64,000 nucleotides of DNA from positions 186,001-250,000 of the forward strand of contig JAEUKA010000068.1 in assembly GCA_016794465.1 (NCBI GenBank), written 5' to 3'. Made by a program: the position numbers and the translations under genes. Every line of letters begins with the position of its first letter. Position 1 is the first letter of the stretch. Origin of the DNA: Myxococcales bacterium (GTDB lineage: Bacteria; Myxococcota_A; Polyangia; Palsa-1104; JAEUJZ01). A model generated the notes under the pieces. It made no database searches, had not been told where the DNA came from, and saw only the letters and a list, made by a program, of their open reading frames with translations. Below are positions 1 to 9,220 of the stretch, piece after piece.

Positions 1-160
1 GCTGGCCGACGCCGCCTTCGATGGGCCGACGCGACCTCTGCCTGGCATCCACTGCGACTGTCAGCTGGGCGGGCACGCTGCGTCGCCTTCGCCGGCGTTT
101 CTGACGGTGCCGCTGCTGCTCCTGCTTCGCCGCTTTCGCCGCCTCACGCCCCGCACCTAA
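1..160 (+). CDS. C-terminal end of a MYXO-CTERM-like surface protein (partial)
   Basis: Only the last 52 or so codons are in the window; the frame starting at base 2 is open to the TAA at 158-160. The visible tail has a short Cys-containing segment (CDCQLGG), then a hydrophobic stretch (PLLLLL) and an Arg-rich end (RRFRRLTPRT). That order of Cys, membrane segment and basic tail is the layout of the MYXO-CTERM sorting signal, which directs proteins to the myxobacterial cell surface. The next protein downstream ends in the same way. The function of the missing N-terminal part cannot be told. Confidence 0.6.
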   Translation, partial: LADAAFDGPTRPLPGIHCDCQLGGHAASPSPAFLTVPLLLLLRRFRRLTPRT

Positions 161-566
161 GCGCCGCCACGCGACTCCATCGACATTCGACCAAGCCATG
201 GCTGCCGCCCCGATCCCGGGATGGCGCAGCGCTGGCGACCCCTGCTTACCCACCTACGCCCACCTACGCCCGCCTACGCCTGACTACTCTACCTACGCCT
301 GCCTACCTTCGTCCAAAGGCGCAGCAATATAGCTTTTTAGAGTACAAAAAAAGTAATAGTCATTCCCATTCACAGCTCGTCGTCGTGGCGCCTTATCGCT
401 GGGAGTAGGCGAAGTTTCTTCGTTGCTGGACCCAAGTCCTTGCTAAGCGCTGAGAGTGCCTGGGAAAAGGGCGTTTTGATTTGAAAATTTAGTGTGCTTT
501 GGTTTACAAACATACACAGTCATAACATGGACCCAATCTATCGCTTGCGCCTGAAGGAGGCTCTTT
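161..566. other. Gene-free stretch with a possible promoter
   Basis: I see no credible gene here. It holds the short tandem repeat listed separately and then an AT-richer part (about 320-545). In the latter, TTGAAA at 481-486 and TACAAA at 505-510 are spaced 18 bases apart and could be a weak sigma70-type promoter for the large surface-protein gene. A strong ribosome binding site, AAGGAGG at 554-560, precedes that gene's ATG at 567. Confidence 0.4.
244..308. repeat. Degenerate 10-bp tandem repeat (CACCTACGCC type)
   Basis: Two exact and one near-exact copies of CACCTACGCC run from 251 to 280, with decayed copies on both sides (TGACTACTCT, ACCTACGCCT, GCCTACC). The stretch lies in the gap after the first partial gene and has no coding context. 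It looks like slippage-type low-complexity DNA. Confidence 0.7.
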
Positions 567-3005
567 ATGACGTTCCTGGATAGGTCTTGGCGTCGCCACC
601 GGGCGAGACTGCCGCTTGCCACCGCCTTGTCAGCGCTTGCCTGGTTTTCCGTCCCCGAGGCCAAGGCCGACCCCAAGCTTCGCTACCAGATCGACCAGCG
701 GGGCGACATGATCCTGATTGGCAACACGGTCGGCTTCGACTGCCGACCGGGGATTCCGAAGCCGGTCGTCGGGACGGTCGACACGTCAAGCTGCGGCACC
801 AACGTGGAGGACTCCTCGGCGGACGTGTGGTGGCGTGACGATGCGGGTGGCGCTGGCGGGGCAGTGGCCAACCTGGATGTTAAGGTTCCCGACGCACGAA
901 CCACGGCGGTCTTACAGCTTCCCGATGGCGCCAAAGTGACCTACGCGCGGCTGTACTGGGCCGGCACGTACGAGGAGAGCAGTCCTCCCGACGGCAAAGT
1001 CACCGTCGAACGACCGGGTCAGCCACCGCGAATGATCGTCGCTGCTTCAGCGGACATCGACCGCAACTACATCGGCGGCAAGAGCTACCAGTCGTCCGCC
1101 GACATCACCGGCCTACTGCAGCAGTACGGCTCGGGACAATACCGAGTGAGCGGCGTCCCGCGCATGCCGTCAGCCAACACCAACTCGGATGTGGCCTACG
1201 CGACTTGGTCGATCGTGGTCTTTTATCAGAAGGACGGCGCGCCGATTCGCAACCTGACGCTGTGGGACGGGCTGACGGGAGTCGTCGGTGGCAGCAAGAC
1301 CTCGCTCAACCTGTCGGGCTTTCGAGTGCCGATGGGCACCAAGATCGACGCCAAGCTGGGGCTGGTGGCGTACGACGGGGACCATGACTATGACGGCGAC
1401 TCGCTGACCTGGAATGGCACGCGACTGGTCGATGGCACGAGCGGCTCGGACAACAACTTTTTCAATAGCAGCCGCACCTACCTTGGGCAGGCGATGACGA
1501 CGAGCGGCGACCTGCCGCAGCTTAGTGGCGACGCTGGCAGCATGATGGGGATTGACCTGGACGTGGTCGATGTCTCGCCGTATGTGAAGCCGAATGACAC
1601 CCAAGCGACGATGGTGCTGGAGTCGACCAAGGAAGACATCGTGCTGCTCGGAGTGGTGGCGACCTCGATTGCCAGCACCAAGCCGATCATCGAGACGATC
1701 CTGACCTACCCGCCGGGCGTCAGCACCAAGCCGGGCGACGTGATTGAGTTTACCTCGACGAGCCGCAACATCGGCGACGCGGTCGGCGGGGATCTGATCA
1801 TCGAGCAGAAGCTGCCGCCGGGACTGTCGTACGTTCCCGAGTCGGTGCGGCTGACGGTCGGTGCGGAGCCGAGCCTAAATGGTCCCAAGACCGACAAGCC
1901 CGGCGACGATCAGGTCGAGTGGGACCCGCTGACGGGTACGCTGCGCATTCGCATCGGCAAGGGCGCGACGGCAACCAAAGGAGGCACGCTCGATCCGACC
2001 GATCCACCGGTGATCGTCAAGTATCAAGTTCGCATCGACGATCGCGCGTACGGAGAGCTGCCGCTGCAGAGCACGACCTCGGTGACGCCCGTCGGTGGTG
2101 CCAACTCGGGGCCGATTGCGTTTCCGTCTGGAAATGGCGTGAATCCGGGCGCTCCGACCATCGTCGTGGTGCCGCCGTGTGTGAGCAATGACGACTGCAG
2201 CCCCGGCGCTCCGGTCTGCGACAAAAAGGGCGCCGAGCCGCGCTGCACCGATGTCTGTGACTCGGACGTAGACTGCCAAGGCACTCCCGGTGGCAGCGAG
2301 ATCTGCTCGGCGATGAAAAAGTGTGTGCAGTGTAGCTCGGGGGCGAGTGCGGCCTGTACGGCGGCTGGTCCCGGCAGCCAGTGCATCACGCCCGGCTTCT
2401 GCGGCTGCAACACCAACGCGGACTGCGGGGGCCGTACCTGCGATGTGGTAACCAACCTGTGTCCCAAGACGGCGATCGATCTGTCGGTGAATGTGACCCA
2501 TGAGCCGCAGGCGGCCCGCCAAGATACGCCGATCGTTTATGCAGTGTCGGTGAAGAACCAGAGCGGGCTGGCCGACGCGGGCCCGGTGCGGGTGACCTTC
2601 GAGGTCCAGCGCGGCGGACTGATCGACAAGCTGACGGCGCAGCCGGGCTGGCGCTGCTCGTTTATCGATCAAAAGGTAAGCTGTCTGCGCTATCGACCGC
2701 TGCAGCCGGGCGAGTCGCTGCAGGTGGTGGCGGTGACGGTCCTGGGAAGTGCGGTCGCGATGCAGGACCCGCCGACGGTGACGATCTCTGCGACGGTGGC
2801 GTCGGATGGCTCGATGGACCCCAGTCCGGCGGACAACACCGTGACCCAGACCCTTGAGCTTGGCGTGCTCCGCGTCGCGGGTGGCGGCCTCGGATGCTCG
2901 ACTTCCCAGAGCGGCTCGGCGGGTAGCCTCCTGGGCCTTTTGGCCTCGGCGCTGCTGTCGCTGCTTGGGCTACGGCTTCGTCGTCGAAACCAAGCGAACA
3001 CCTAA
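567..3005 (+). CDS. Secreted DUF11-repeat protein with Cys-rich segment and MYXO-CTERM-like tail
   Basis: An 812-residue exported surface protein. A signal peptide covers about residues 1-34 (basic start, hydrophobic core, cleavage near AKA). Residues 35-370 resemble the beta-rich N-terminal region seen in bacterial DUF11/isopeptide-type surface proteins. A DUF11-like domain follows at about 370-520, a Cys-rich segment at about 540-640 with many spaced Cys and DC pairs, and a second DUF11-like domain at about 640-760. The tail has GCSTS, a hydrophobic stretch, then LRLRRR, matching the MYXO-CTERM layout. The ATG has a strong site, AAGGAGG, 6 bases upstream. The OmpA/TSP3 gene follows 75 bases later, probably in one operon. 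A Cys-rich MYXO-CTERM protein ahead of an OmpA protein resembles TraA/TraB in layout only; I do not claim orthology. Confidence 0.75.
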   Translation: MTFLDRSWRRHRARLPLATALSALAWFSVPEAKADPKLRYQIDQRGDMILIGNTVGFDCRPGIPKPVVGTVDTSSCGTNVEDSSADVWWRDDAGGAGGAVANLDVKVPDARTTAVLQLPDGAKVTYARLYWAGTYEESSPPDGKVTVERPGQPPRMIVAASADIDRNYIGGKSYQSSADITGLLQQYGSGQYRVSGVPRMPSANTNSDVAYATWSIVVFYQKDGAPIRNLTLWDGLTGVVGGSKTSLNLSGFRVPMGTKIDAKLGLVAYDGDHDYDGDSLTWNGTRLVDGTSGSDNNFFNSSRTYLGQAMTTSGDLPQLSGDAGSMMGIDLDVVDVSPYVKPNDTQATMVLESTKEDIVLLGVVATSIASTKPIIETILTYPPGVSTKPGDVIEFTSTSRNIGDAVGGDLIIEQKLPPGLSYVPESVRLTVGAEPSLNGPKTDKPGDDQVEWDPLTGTLRIRIGKGATATKGGTLDPTDPPVIVKYQVRIDDRAYGELPLQSTTSVTPVGGANSGPIAFPSGNGVNPGAPTIVVVPPCVSNDDCSPGAPVCDKKGAEPRCTDVCDSDVDCQGTPGGSEICSAMKKCVQCSSGASAACTAAGPGSQCITPGFCGCNTNADCGGRTCDVVTNLCPKTAIDLSVNVTHEPQAARQDTPIVYAVSVKNQSGLADAGPVRVTFEVQRGGLIDKLTAQPGWRCSFIDQKVSCLRYRPLQPGESLQVVAVTVLGSAVAMQDPPTVTISATVASDGSMDPSPADNTVTQTLELGVLRVAGGGLGCSTSQSGSAGSLLGLLASALLSLLGLRLRRRNQANT

Positions 3006-3080
3006 GACCGAGAGATGGACTCATGGGCGCCGCCGCGTAGACCGGTTGGTGCGGCGCTGAACAGGATATGGAGGGCAGCT

Positions 3081-4976
3081 GTGCGACCTCTTTTGCAACG
3101 CTCGATGTTTGCTTTTCTGGCTCTCGCCCTCTCTTGGGGTGCAGCGGCCCGGGCCCAAGCCCAGTCCCAGCCCAACGTGGGCTATCAGCTCAATCGCTAC
3201 GAGCCGACCGCCGCTGGCGAGTGGTCATTCGCAGTCGAACACCCGTGGTATTCATCGACCCGGTACTTCGCTGTTGGACTGACGCTGAACTATGCGCACA
3301 AACCGCTCGTTCTTGGGTACAAGGACAGCAGCGGCTACACCGAGACGCAGTCGCTGGTCAGCAATCAGCTGATCGGTCATCTCGATGTGGCGGGATCGTT
3401 TTTGGATCGCGTACTGGTCACCGGCTCGCTGCCGGTGGTGATGCTAAGTCAGGGCACATTGGTGGACAAAAACCCTGGCGAGGGCAGCTTTGCCGTCGGA
3501 GATCCGCGAATCGGTGCACTCGCTCGTATCTACGGTCAGCCGAGCCGCAGCACGTGGTCCGTGAGCGCTGGGCTCGATCTGTGGGTTCCTTTGCGGGCGA
3601 TGACTGATTCCCTGCCTTCGATCGTGAGTGATCAGTCGGTGCGGGTTCTGCCAAAAGTGGTCTTCGCGGGGGTGTGGCGCAAGCTGATGTGGTCGGGAAG
3701 CCTCGGCGCGCTGATTCGTTCCGAGGCCCAGACCAAGCTGCCACTCGAGTGGTCGGGGATTGAAGCGGGTCGCGCCGCCTCGGAGCTGCAGCTCGGCCTG
3801 CGCGCCGCCTATTACGATCAAGCGCGTCGCTTTGCAGTCGGTCCGGAGCTGCTGCTGGCGACGGCGCTGGCGGGCCGAGACAGCTTCTCTCGCTACGGCA
3901 CCAGCCTCGAGACACTGCTAACCGGTCACTACAACATCAAGGACATGGTTCAGGTCGGCGCCGCCATCGGACTGGGCTTTGTGCGACAGCCCGGTACGCC
4001 CGATGTGCGAGGTCTGTTGCGCGTCGCCTATGCCCCGACGGCGAAGAAAGAGCCCGACGGTGATGGCGATGGCATCGTCGATAAGTATGATGCCTGTCCG
4101 ACGGAAAAAGGTGTCTCGAGTCGTAACCCCCAAAAGCATGGCTGCCCGGTGGAAGTCGATCGCGATGCCGACGGTGTGCCCGACAAGGCCGACCTCTGTC
4201 CCGACGTGTCCAAGGGTGCCGCGCCTGATCCCGACCGGCTTGGTTGTCCGCTGCCCGAAAAGCCGCTGCCCGAGCCCGATCGCGATGGCGATGGTGTGCC
4301 GGACCGCAACGATCAGTGCCCGGCGGAGCCGCAAGGTGCCACGCCCGATCCCGGTCGCCTCGGCTGCCCGGCGATGGACAGCGACAAGGATGGCGTGCTC
4401 GATCCGGTGGATCAGTGTCTGTTCGAGCCAGCTGGAGCCAGCCCCGATCCCGGTCGACCAGGCTGCCCGATGGCCGACAAGGATCACGACCAGATTCCCG
4501 ACGCTGCTGACGCTTGCCCAGACAAGGCCGGCGCGCCGCATCCCGACAAGAAGCGCCACGGCTGCCCGAGTGTCGTCGAGATCCGAGGCTGTCAGCTGGT
4601 CATCCTCAAGCCGATCCAGTTCAAGCCGAACAGCGAAATCATCGACGAGAAGGCCAGCGGCAAGGTCCTGCTCGCCGTCGCTGATGCGCTCAAAGCATCG
4701 CCGAACATCAAGCGCCTGCGCATCGAGGGCCACACCGACACCCAGTGCCCGGTCAAGTTCCGCAAGAACTGTAAGACCTACAACCAGGATTTGTCGGAGC
4801 GCCGCGTCATCAGCGTCCGCAAGTGGCTGATCAAAAACGGCATCGAGGAAGGTCGTCTCGAGGGCAAGGCCCACGGCCACGAGAAGCCGATCGCCCCGAA
4901 CAACGCCACCGGCTGGGCCAAGAACCGGCGCGTCGAGTTTCACCTGCCCGACTGCGGCGGCACCAACCAGAACTAA
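3081..4976 (+). CDS. Outer-membrane OmpA-family protein with thrombospondin type 3 repeats
   Basis: I choose the GTG at 3081 because GGAGGG at 3070-3075 sits just upstream and the product then begins with a clean signal peptide (hydrophobic core FAFLALALSWGAAARA); an ATG at 3015 would add 22 unlikely residues. The 631-residue protein has a beta-rich region to about residue 330, probably a membrane barrel. Five or so acidic calcium-binding repeats of the DxDGDGxxD type (thrombospondin type 3) follow at about 335-495, each ending near a GCP. An OmpA/MotB peptidoglycan-binding domain closes it, with a recognisable IEGHTDTQCP motif and NRRVEFHL end. It should link the outer membrane to peptidoglycan and probably works with the upstream surface protein. 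Confidence 0.85.
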   Translation: MRPLLQRSMFAFLALALSWGAAARAQAQSQPNVGYQLNRYEPTAAGEWSFAVEHPWYSSTRYFAVGLTLNYAHKPLVLGYKDSSGYTETQSLVSNQLIGHLDVAGSFLDRVLVTGSLPVVMLSQGTLVDKNPGEGSFAVGDPRIGALARIYGQPSRSTWSVSAGLDLWVPLRAMTDSLPSIVSDQSVRVLPKVVFAGVWRKLMWSGSLGALIRSEAQTKLPLEWSGIEAGRAASELQLGLRAAYYDQARRFAVGPELLLATALAGRDSFSRYGTSLETLLTGHYNIKDMVQVGAAIGLGFVRQPGTPDVRGLLRVAYAPTAKKEPDGDGDGIVDKYDACPTEKGVSSRNPQKHGCPVEVDRDADGVPDKADLCPDVSKGAAPDPDRLGCPLPEKPLPEPDRDGDGVPDRNDQCPAEPQGATPDPGRLGCPAMDSDKDGVLDPVDQCLFEPAGASPDPGRPGCPMADKDHDQIPDAADACPDKAGAPHPDKKRHGCPSVVEIRGCQLVILKPIQFKPNSEIIDEKASGKVLLAVADALKASPNIKRLRIEGHTDTQCPVKFRKNCKTYNQDLSERRVISVRKWLIKNGIEEGRLEGKAHGHEKPIAPNNATGWAKNRRVEFHLPDCGGTNQN

Positions 4977-5037
4977 GCCGACTTCGCGCGCCGACGCCTC
5001 TTTCCCCTTTCCCACAACTTGCCCATACTGACCGGCC

Positions 5038-6252
5038 ATGCAGCGGGCCCGGCGGGTCGTGATCGTCTCAGCGCTCGGTTACTTCGTCGACATCCTCGAC
5101 CTGTTTCTCTTCAATGTCGTTCGTCAGCCGAGCCTTCGTGATCTCGGGGTGCCCGTCGCTGACTCGCTGATGTGGGGGATGCGACTCCTCAATGTCCAGA
5201 TGGTTGGGGTGCTCGTCGGTGCGCTGGTGTGGGGAATTCTCGGCGATCGGGTCGGGCGGCTGCGGGCGCTGTATGGCTCGATTTTGTTGTACTCAATCGG
5301 AACTCTGGCGAACGGTCTGGTCGGCTCTGTCGAGGCGTACGCCGTCTGTCGGCTCCTGGCTGGGCTGGGGCTCGCTGGGGAGCTAGGTGCCGCCGTGACG
5401 CTGGTCAGTGAGACGCTGCCGCAGCGCCAGCGTGGACTTGGCACCACCCTCGTCGCCGGCTTTGGTCTGTGCGGTGGTATCGTCGCGGCACTTCTCGCCG
5501 AGAGCCTGTCGTGGCGTGCCTGTTATCTCGTCGGTGGTGGCGCGGGCCTGATTCTGCTCTCGCTTCGCCTCACCCTTCACGAGCCAGCGCTGTTTATGGC
5601 CGCCCAGCAAGAGTCCGTCCGTCGCGGCAGCCTCACGCTCCTCTTTGCCACGGCTTCCCGTCGGAGTCGCTTTGGCAAGCTGCTGCTGATCGGTCTGCCG
5701 GTCTGGTTTGTCGCCGGGATCGTGATCGCGTTTTCGCCCGAGCTCGCCGCCTCACTCGGCACCCCCGGAGTCACCGCCGCCCGCGCCGTGCTCTGCTCGT
5801 ATCTGGGCGTGGCGATTGGCGATCTGCTGTGTGGGCTCTTGTCGCAGTGGCTACAGAGTCGGCGTCGAGCGATGATGCTGTCGCTGTCGCTGCTCCTCAT
5901 CGGGCTGCTGGCGCTGCTGCGCCTGCGCGGACTCAGTCCAAATGGGTTTTATCTGCTCGGCTTCGGACTTGGCGTCTCGACGGGCTACTGGGCGGTGCTG
6001 GTGACGACGGCGGCCGAGCAGTTTGGGACCAACCTGCGAGCGACGGTGACCACCAGCATTCCGAACTTGGTACGCGCCTCGGTGATCCCGCTCAGCCTGC
6101 TGTATCAGCAGCTTTTGCCGTCGCTGGGAACGATCGAGACAGTGCGGCTCATCGGTCTTGGGACGGTGGCACTGGCGGCGCTGGCCCTGTGGTCGCTGCC
6201 CGAGACCTATCACCGCGAGCTTGCTTTTGTAGAGCGAGACTCGACATCCTAG
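5038..6252 (+). CDS. Major facilitator superfamily transporter
   Basis: A 404-residue inner-membrane protein with about 12 hydrophobic segments. The loop between segments 2 and 3 has the MFS signature GDRVGRLRAL, and the fourth and fifth segments are Gly-rich (LLAGLGLAGELGAA), as in the sugar or metabolite:proton symporter group. An acidic/basic loop after segment 6 is short. The substrate cannot be read from the sequence. The start at 5038 has no clear ribosome binding site. The gene lies 61 bases after the OmpA gene and 42 before the SDR gene, so it may be co-transcribed with either. Confidence 0.8.
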   Translation: MQRARRVVIVSALGYFVDILDLFLFNVVRQPSLRDLGVPVADSLMWGMRLLNVQMVGVLVGALVWGILGDRVGRLRALYGSILLYSIGTLANGLVGSVEAYAVCRLLAGLGLAGELGAAVTLVSETLPQRQRGLGTTLVAGFGLCGGIVAALLAESLSWRACYLVGGGAGLILLSLRLTLHEPALFMAAQQESVRRGSLTLLFATASRRSRFGKLLLIGLPVWFVAGIVIAFSPELAASLGTPGVTAARAVLCSYLGVAIGDLLCGLLSQWLQSRRRAMMLSLSLLLIGLLALLRLRGLSPNGFYLLGFGLGVSTGYWAVLVTTAAEQFGTNLRATVTTSIPNLVRASVIPLSLLYQQLLPSLGTIETVRLIGLGTVALAALALWSLPETYHRELAFVERDSTS

Positions 6253-6294
6253 CCAGCTGATGCTTCGGCCCTGGCTGTAGCAAGGAATCCACAA

Positions 6295-7158
6295 ATGGCA
6301 CAGAGTCCAAACCTAAGCGGCAAAGTGTGCCTGATCACGGGCGCGACGCAGGGCATCGGACGGATCACCGCCCGCGAGCTGGCCAAGCTTGGTCCGACGA
6401 TGGTGCTGGTGGTGCGCGACGAGCAGCGAGGCCGCGAGCTGGCCGACGAGCTGCGTGCCGCTGGCAATCCACACGTCGAGCTTCTGGTCGCCGACCTCTC
6501 CAGCCAAGCCGAGGTTCGCCGCGTGGCCGCCGAGTTTTTGGCTCGGCATGACCGACTCGACCTGCTCATCAACAACGCCGGCGCCCTGTTCATGGAGCGC
6601 CAGGAGTCTGTTGATGGTCTAGAGATGACGCTTGCGCTCAACCACCTTGGCTACTTTTTGCTCACGAACCTGCTGATCGACGTACTTAAGAAGAGCGCCC
6701 CCGCCCGCATCGTCAGCGTCGCCTCACGAGCCCATGGACGCGGCACCATTCGGTTCGACGACCTCCAGTCCAAGCGGGGCTACAGCGGCTGGCCGGCCTA
6801 CAGTCAGTCCAAGCTCGCCAACATCCTGTTTTCAAATGAGCTGGCGCGACGGCTCGATGGCAGCGGCGTGACTAGCAACTGCTTACACCCCGGCGTGGTC
6901 GCAACCGGCTTTGGCAAAAACAACAGCGGCCTGATGGGCTTTTTGGTCAAGCTCGGCGCCCCGTTTCTGCGCACCCCGGAAAAAGGCGCGGCCACCATCC
7001 TTTTTTTGGCGCAAAGTCCGGAAGTCGAAGGCGTCACCGGAAAGTACTTTGCCGACTGCAAATCGATTCAGCCGAGCCTCGAAGCGCGCGATCAGCTGGT
7101 GGCCAAGCGGCTGTGGCAGGTGAGCGAGCAACTGACGGGTCTTGGCAAAGACTCTTGA
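6295..7158 (+). CDS. Short-chain dehydrogenase/reductase (retinol dehydrogenase-like)
   Basis: A 287-residue Rossmann-fold NAD(P)-dependent oxidoreductase. The cofactor motif TGATQGIGR is at about residues 16-24, NNAGA at about 98-102 and the catalytic YSQSK (Tyr and Lys) at about 169-173, in the order and spacing of classical SDRs. The LNHLGYF and GVVATGF segments match the retinol dehydrogenase/WWOX-like group. AAGGAA lies 9 bases before the ATG. The substrate is unknown. The stop codon overlaps the -35 box of the ribosomal-protein promoter that follows. Confidence 0.85.
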   Translation: MAQSPNLSGKVCLITGATQGIGRITARELAKLGPTMVLVVRDEQRGRELADELRAAGNPHVELLVADLSSQAEVRRVAAEFLARHDRLDLLINNAGALFMERQESVDGLEMTLALNHLGYFLLTNLLIDVLKKSAPARIVSVASRAHGRGTIRFDDLQSKRGYSGWPAYSQSKLANILFSNELARRLDGSGVTSNCLHPGVVATGFGKNNSGLMGFLVKLGAPFLRTPEKGAATILFLAQSPEVEGVTGKYFADCKSIQPSLEARDQLVAKRLWQVSEQLTGLGKDS

Positions 7159-7182
7159 CAGCGACGTCGAGTTTAATAGACT
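7154..7182 (+). promoter_or_regulatory. Sigma70-type promoter for rplU-rpmA-obgE
   Basis: TTGACA at 7154-7159, a 17-base spacer and TAGACT at 7177-7182. The -35 box is perfect and overlaps the SDR stop codon. Transcription would leave a leader of about 115 bases before rplU, which could hold L21-responsive control, though I see no defined structure. Confidence 0.6.
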
Positions 7183-7304
7183 GCCCACTTACCGCCTTGA
7201 TTTTGCAGGGCTTTTTGGGTGTTGGCGCGCGCTATCGCGTCGAGAGTCACCTTTAGACCACAGAGCAACAGAGCGCCATCTCGCGTAAGGAGCTGGTTTA
7301 CAAC

Positions 7305-7613
7305 ATGTACGCAGTGATTGAGACCGGGGGAAAGCAGTATCGGGTACAGAAGGGCGACTACGTTCGCGTCGAGAAGCTCGCCGCCAGCAGCGGTGACAAG
7401 GTTACCTTCCCGGTACTGCTCGTCGCTGATGGCGCCAACGTCAAGGTTGGTAAGCCAACGGTTGATTCCGCCGCCGTCGTCGCCACGGTGCAAGGCAATG
7501 AGAAGGGCAAGAAGCTCATTGTCTTCAAGTACCGTCGTCGCAAGGGCTATCGTCGCAAGAACGGCCACCGTCAAGAGTACACGGCGGTTCGCATCGACGA
7601 GATCAACGGCTAG
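7305..7613 (+). CDS. rplU: 50S ribosomal protein L21
   Basis: A 102-residue protein, the usual bacterial L21 length, starting MYAVIETGGKQYRV and containing the C-terminal signature KYRRRKGYRRKNGHRQ that binds 23S rRNA. AAGGAG at about 7287-7292 precedes the ATG. It is followed by rpmA and obgE in the order conserved across bacteria. Confidence 0.97.
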   Translation: MYAVIETGGKQYRVQKGDYVRVEKLAASSGDKVTFPVLLVADGANVKVGKPTVDSAAVVATVQGNEKGKKLIVFKYRRRKGYRRKNGHRQEYTAVRIDEING

Positions 7614-7668
7614 AATCGGTCGCGCTCGAAAGCTCGAAGCGCGCGAAGAGTGATTACAGGAAACTTCG

Positions 7669-7950
7669 ATGGCTCATAAAAAAGGTCAAGGCTCCAGCCG
7701 CAACGGTCGCGACTCGAACCCGAAGATGCGTGGCGTCAAGCGCTACGACGGTGAGGTCGTAACCGCTGGTAACATCCTGGTCCGCCAGGTTGGCACTGTC
7801 TATCATCCGGGTCACAACGTCGGCCTCGGACGTGACTACACGCTGTTCGCGCTTATCGACGGCAAAGTCAAGTTTGAGACGTGGCGCGGCAATCGCTCGC
7901 GCGTCTCGGTGTTGCCGGTTGCTGCCGACAGCACTGCGCCCGCCAACTAA
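7669..7950 (+). CDS. rpmA: 50S ribosomal protein L27
   Basis: A 93-residue L27 with the expected start MAHKKGQGSSRNGRDS and the core RQVGTVYHPGHNVGLGRDYTLFA written here in parts: RQVGT, HPGHNVGLG, DYTLFALIDG. The N-terminal tail reaches the peptidyl transferase centre in the ribosome. No N-terminal extension of the Firmicutes cleaved type is present. It lies 55 bases after rplU in the same operon. Confidence 0.97.
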   Translation: MAHKKGQGSSRNGRDSNPKMRGVKRYDGEVVTAGNILVRQVGTVYHPGHNVGLGRDYTLFALIDGKVKFETWRGNRSRVSVLPVAADSTAPAN

Positions 7951-8025
7951 CCCATCCTCTTTGTTGCGACTCGCTCGGGTCGCCTCTGTATACCTGGCCG
8001 CTTGCGCGCGCCGGGGTTCAAGCTG

Positions 8026-9063
8026 ATGCAATTTATCGACGAATGCTCGATCTTTGTCCGTGGCGGCGACGGCGGCGACGGCTGTTCCGCGTTCTGTCGC
8101 GAGCCAGGCCGACCACGCGGCGGTCCAGCGGGCGGTGATGGCGGAAATGGCGGCTCGGTGATCCTGGTCGCAGATCCGCAGCGCAGCACTCTGCTTGATC
8201 TGACCTACCGACGGGAATATCGTGCCGAGCGAGGCCAAGCCGGGCAGGGTCGGGATCGCTACGGACGAGGGGGCAAAGATCTCATCGTCGAGGTTCCAGC
8301 CGGTGTGGTCATCAAGGACAGCGACGGCACCGTCCTGTGCGACTTGGCGGAGGCTGGTCAGACCTTCATCGCGGCTCAGGGCGGGCACGGCGGGCGCGGT
8401 AACATCCACTTTGCGACCTCGACGTGGCAGGCTCCGGAGTATGCCGAGCCAGGCACGCTGGGCGAGGAGCGGACGCTCAAGCTGGAGCTGAAGCTGCTCG
8501 CGGATGTCGGTCTGCTTGGCTATCCCAACGTCGGCAAGTCGTCGCTGATTGCTCGGGTGTCGCGGGTCCGGCCCAAGATCGCGAACTATCCGTTTACGAC
8601 GCTGACGCCGAACTTGGGCGTGGTGTCGCTGCCGCTCGGTAGTCGGGTGAGCGACCGCAGCTTTGTGCTCGCCGATCTGCCCGGTCTGATCGAAGGTGCG
8701 CATGAGGGGCATGGGCTCGGACATCGCTTTTTGCGACACCTACAGCGGACGCGGGTGCTGATCCATCTGCTCGAAGTGTCGCAGGAACCGGGGCGCGAGC
8801 CGCTGCGTGACTTTGACACCCTCAATGAGGAGCTGCGCCGGTTCGATCCCGAGCTGGCGGAGCGGCCGCAGCTGGTGGTGCTGGCCAAGCTCGACCTGAC
8901 CGATGCGCGTGATGGGCTGGCCACGCTGTCTGCCCAGTTTGCGGCCCGAGGGGTCAAACTGTGGGCGATCTCCGCTGCGACCGGTGAGGGCGTGGCCGAG
9001 CTGATGGATGAAGCGTACCGGCTGACCCACAGTCAGCTTCAGCAGCGAAGCTCTGCCGCGTAA
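8026..9063 (+). CDS. obgE: Obg-family GTPase (ribosome assembly)
   Basis: I prefer the ATG at 8026 (MQFIDECSIF) over a TTG 24 bases upstream because Obg proteins begin close to this motif; the product is then 345 residues. The Gly-rich Obg fold covers about 1-158 (GGDGGDGC, GGDGGNGG). The G domain shows the P-loop GYPNVGKSS, the switch region FTTLTPNLG, the Walker B-type DLPGLIEGA, an AKLD in place of NKxD and SAATGEG. The C-terminal Obg extension is absent, as in many short forms. Obg GTPases act in 50S assembly and the stringent response. It closes the rplU-rpmA-obgE operon. Confidence 0.93.
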   Translation: MQFIDECSIFVRGGDGGDGCSAFCREPGRPRGGPAGGDGGNGGSVILVADPQRSTLLDLTYRREYRAERGQAGQGRDRYGRGGKDLIVEVPAGVVIKDSDGTVLCDLAEAGQTFIAAQGGHGGRGNIHFATSTWQAPEYAEPGTLGEERTLKLELKLLADVGLLGYPNVGKSSLIARVSRVRPKIANYPFTTLTPNLGVVSLPLGSRVSDRSFVLADLPGLIEGAHEGHGLGHRFLRHLQRTRVLIHLLEVSQEPGREPLRDFDTLNEELRRFDPELAERPQLVVLAKLDLTDARDGLATLSAQFAARGVKLWAISAATGEGVAELMDEAYRLTHSQLQQRSSAA

Positions 9064-9220
9064 CCGGACGTTTGGTCAGAAATGACCACGGGCTGCCCAC
9101 TTTTTACCAAGTGGCGCGCAGCTGCGACCAGGCCTCTCCCCGAGAATCCGTAGCTTTGGGTTGGCGTGACGCTTGCTCATGCTTGGGCTCACTCGCTTCG
9201 CTGAGCGTACGGGGAGAACA

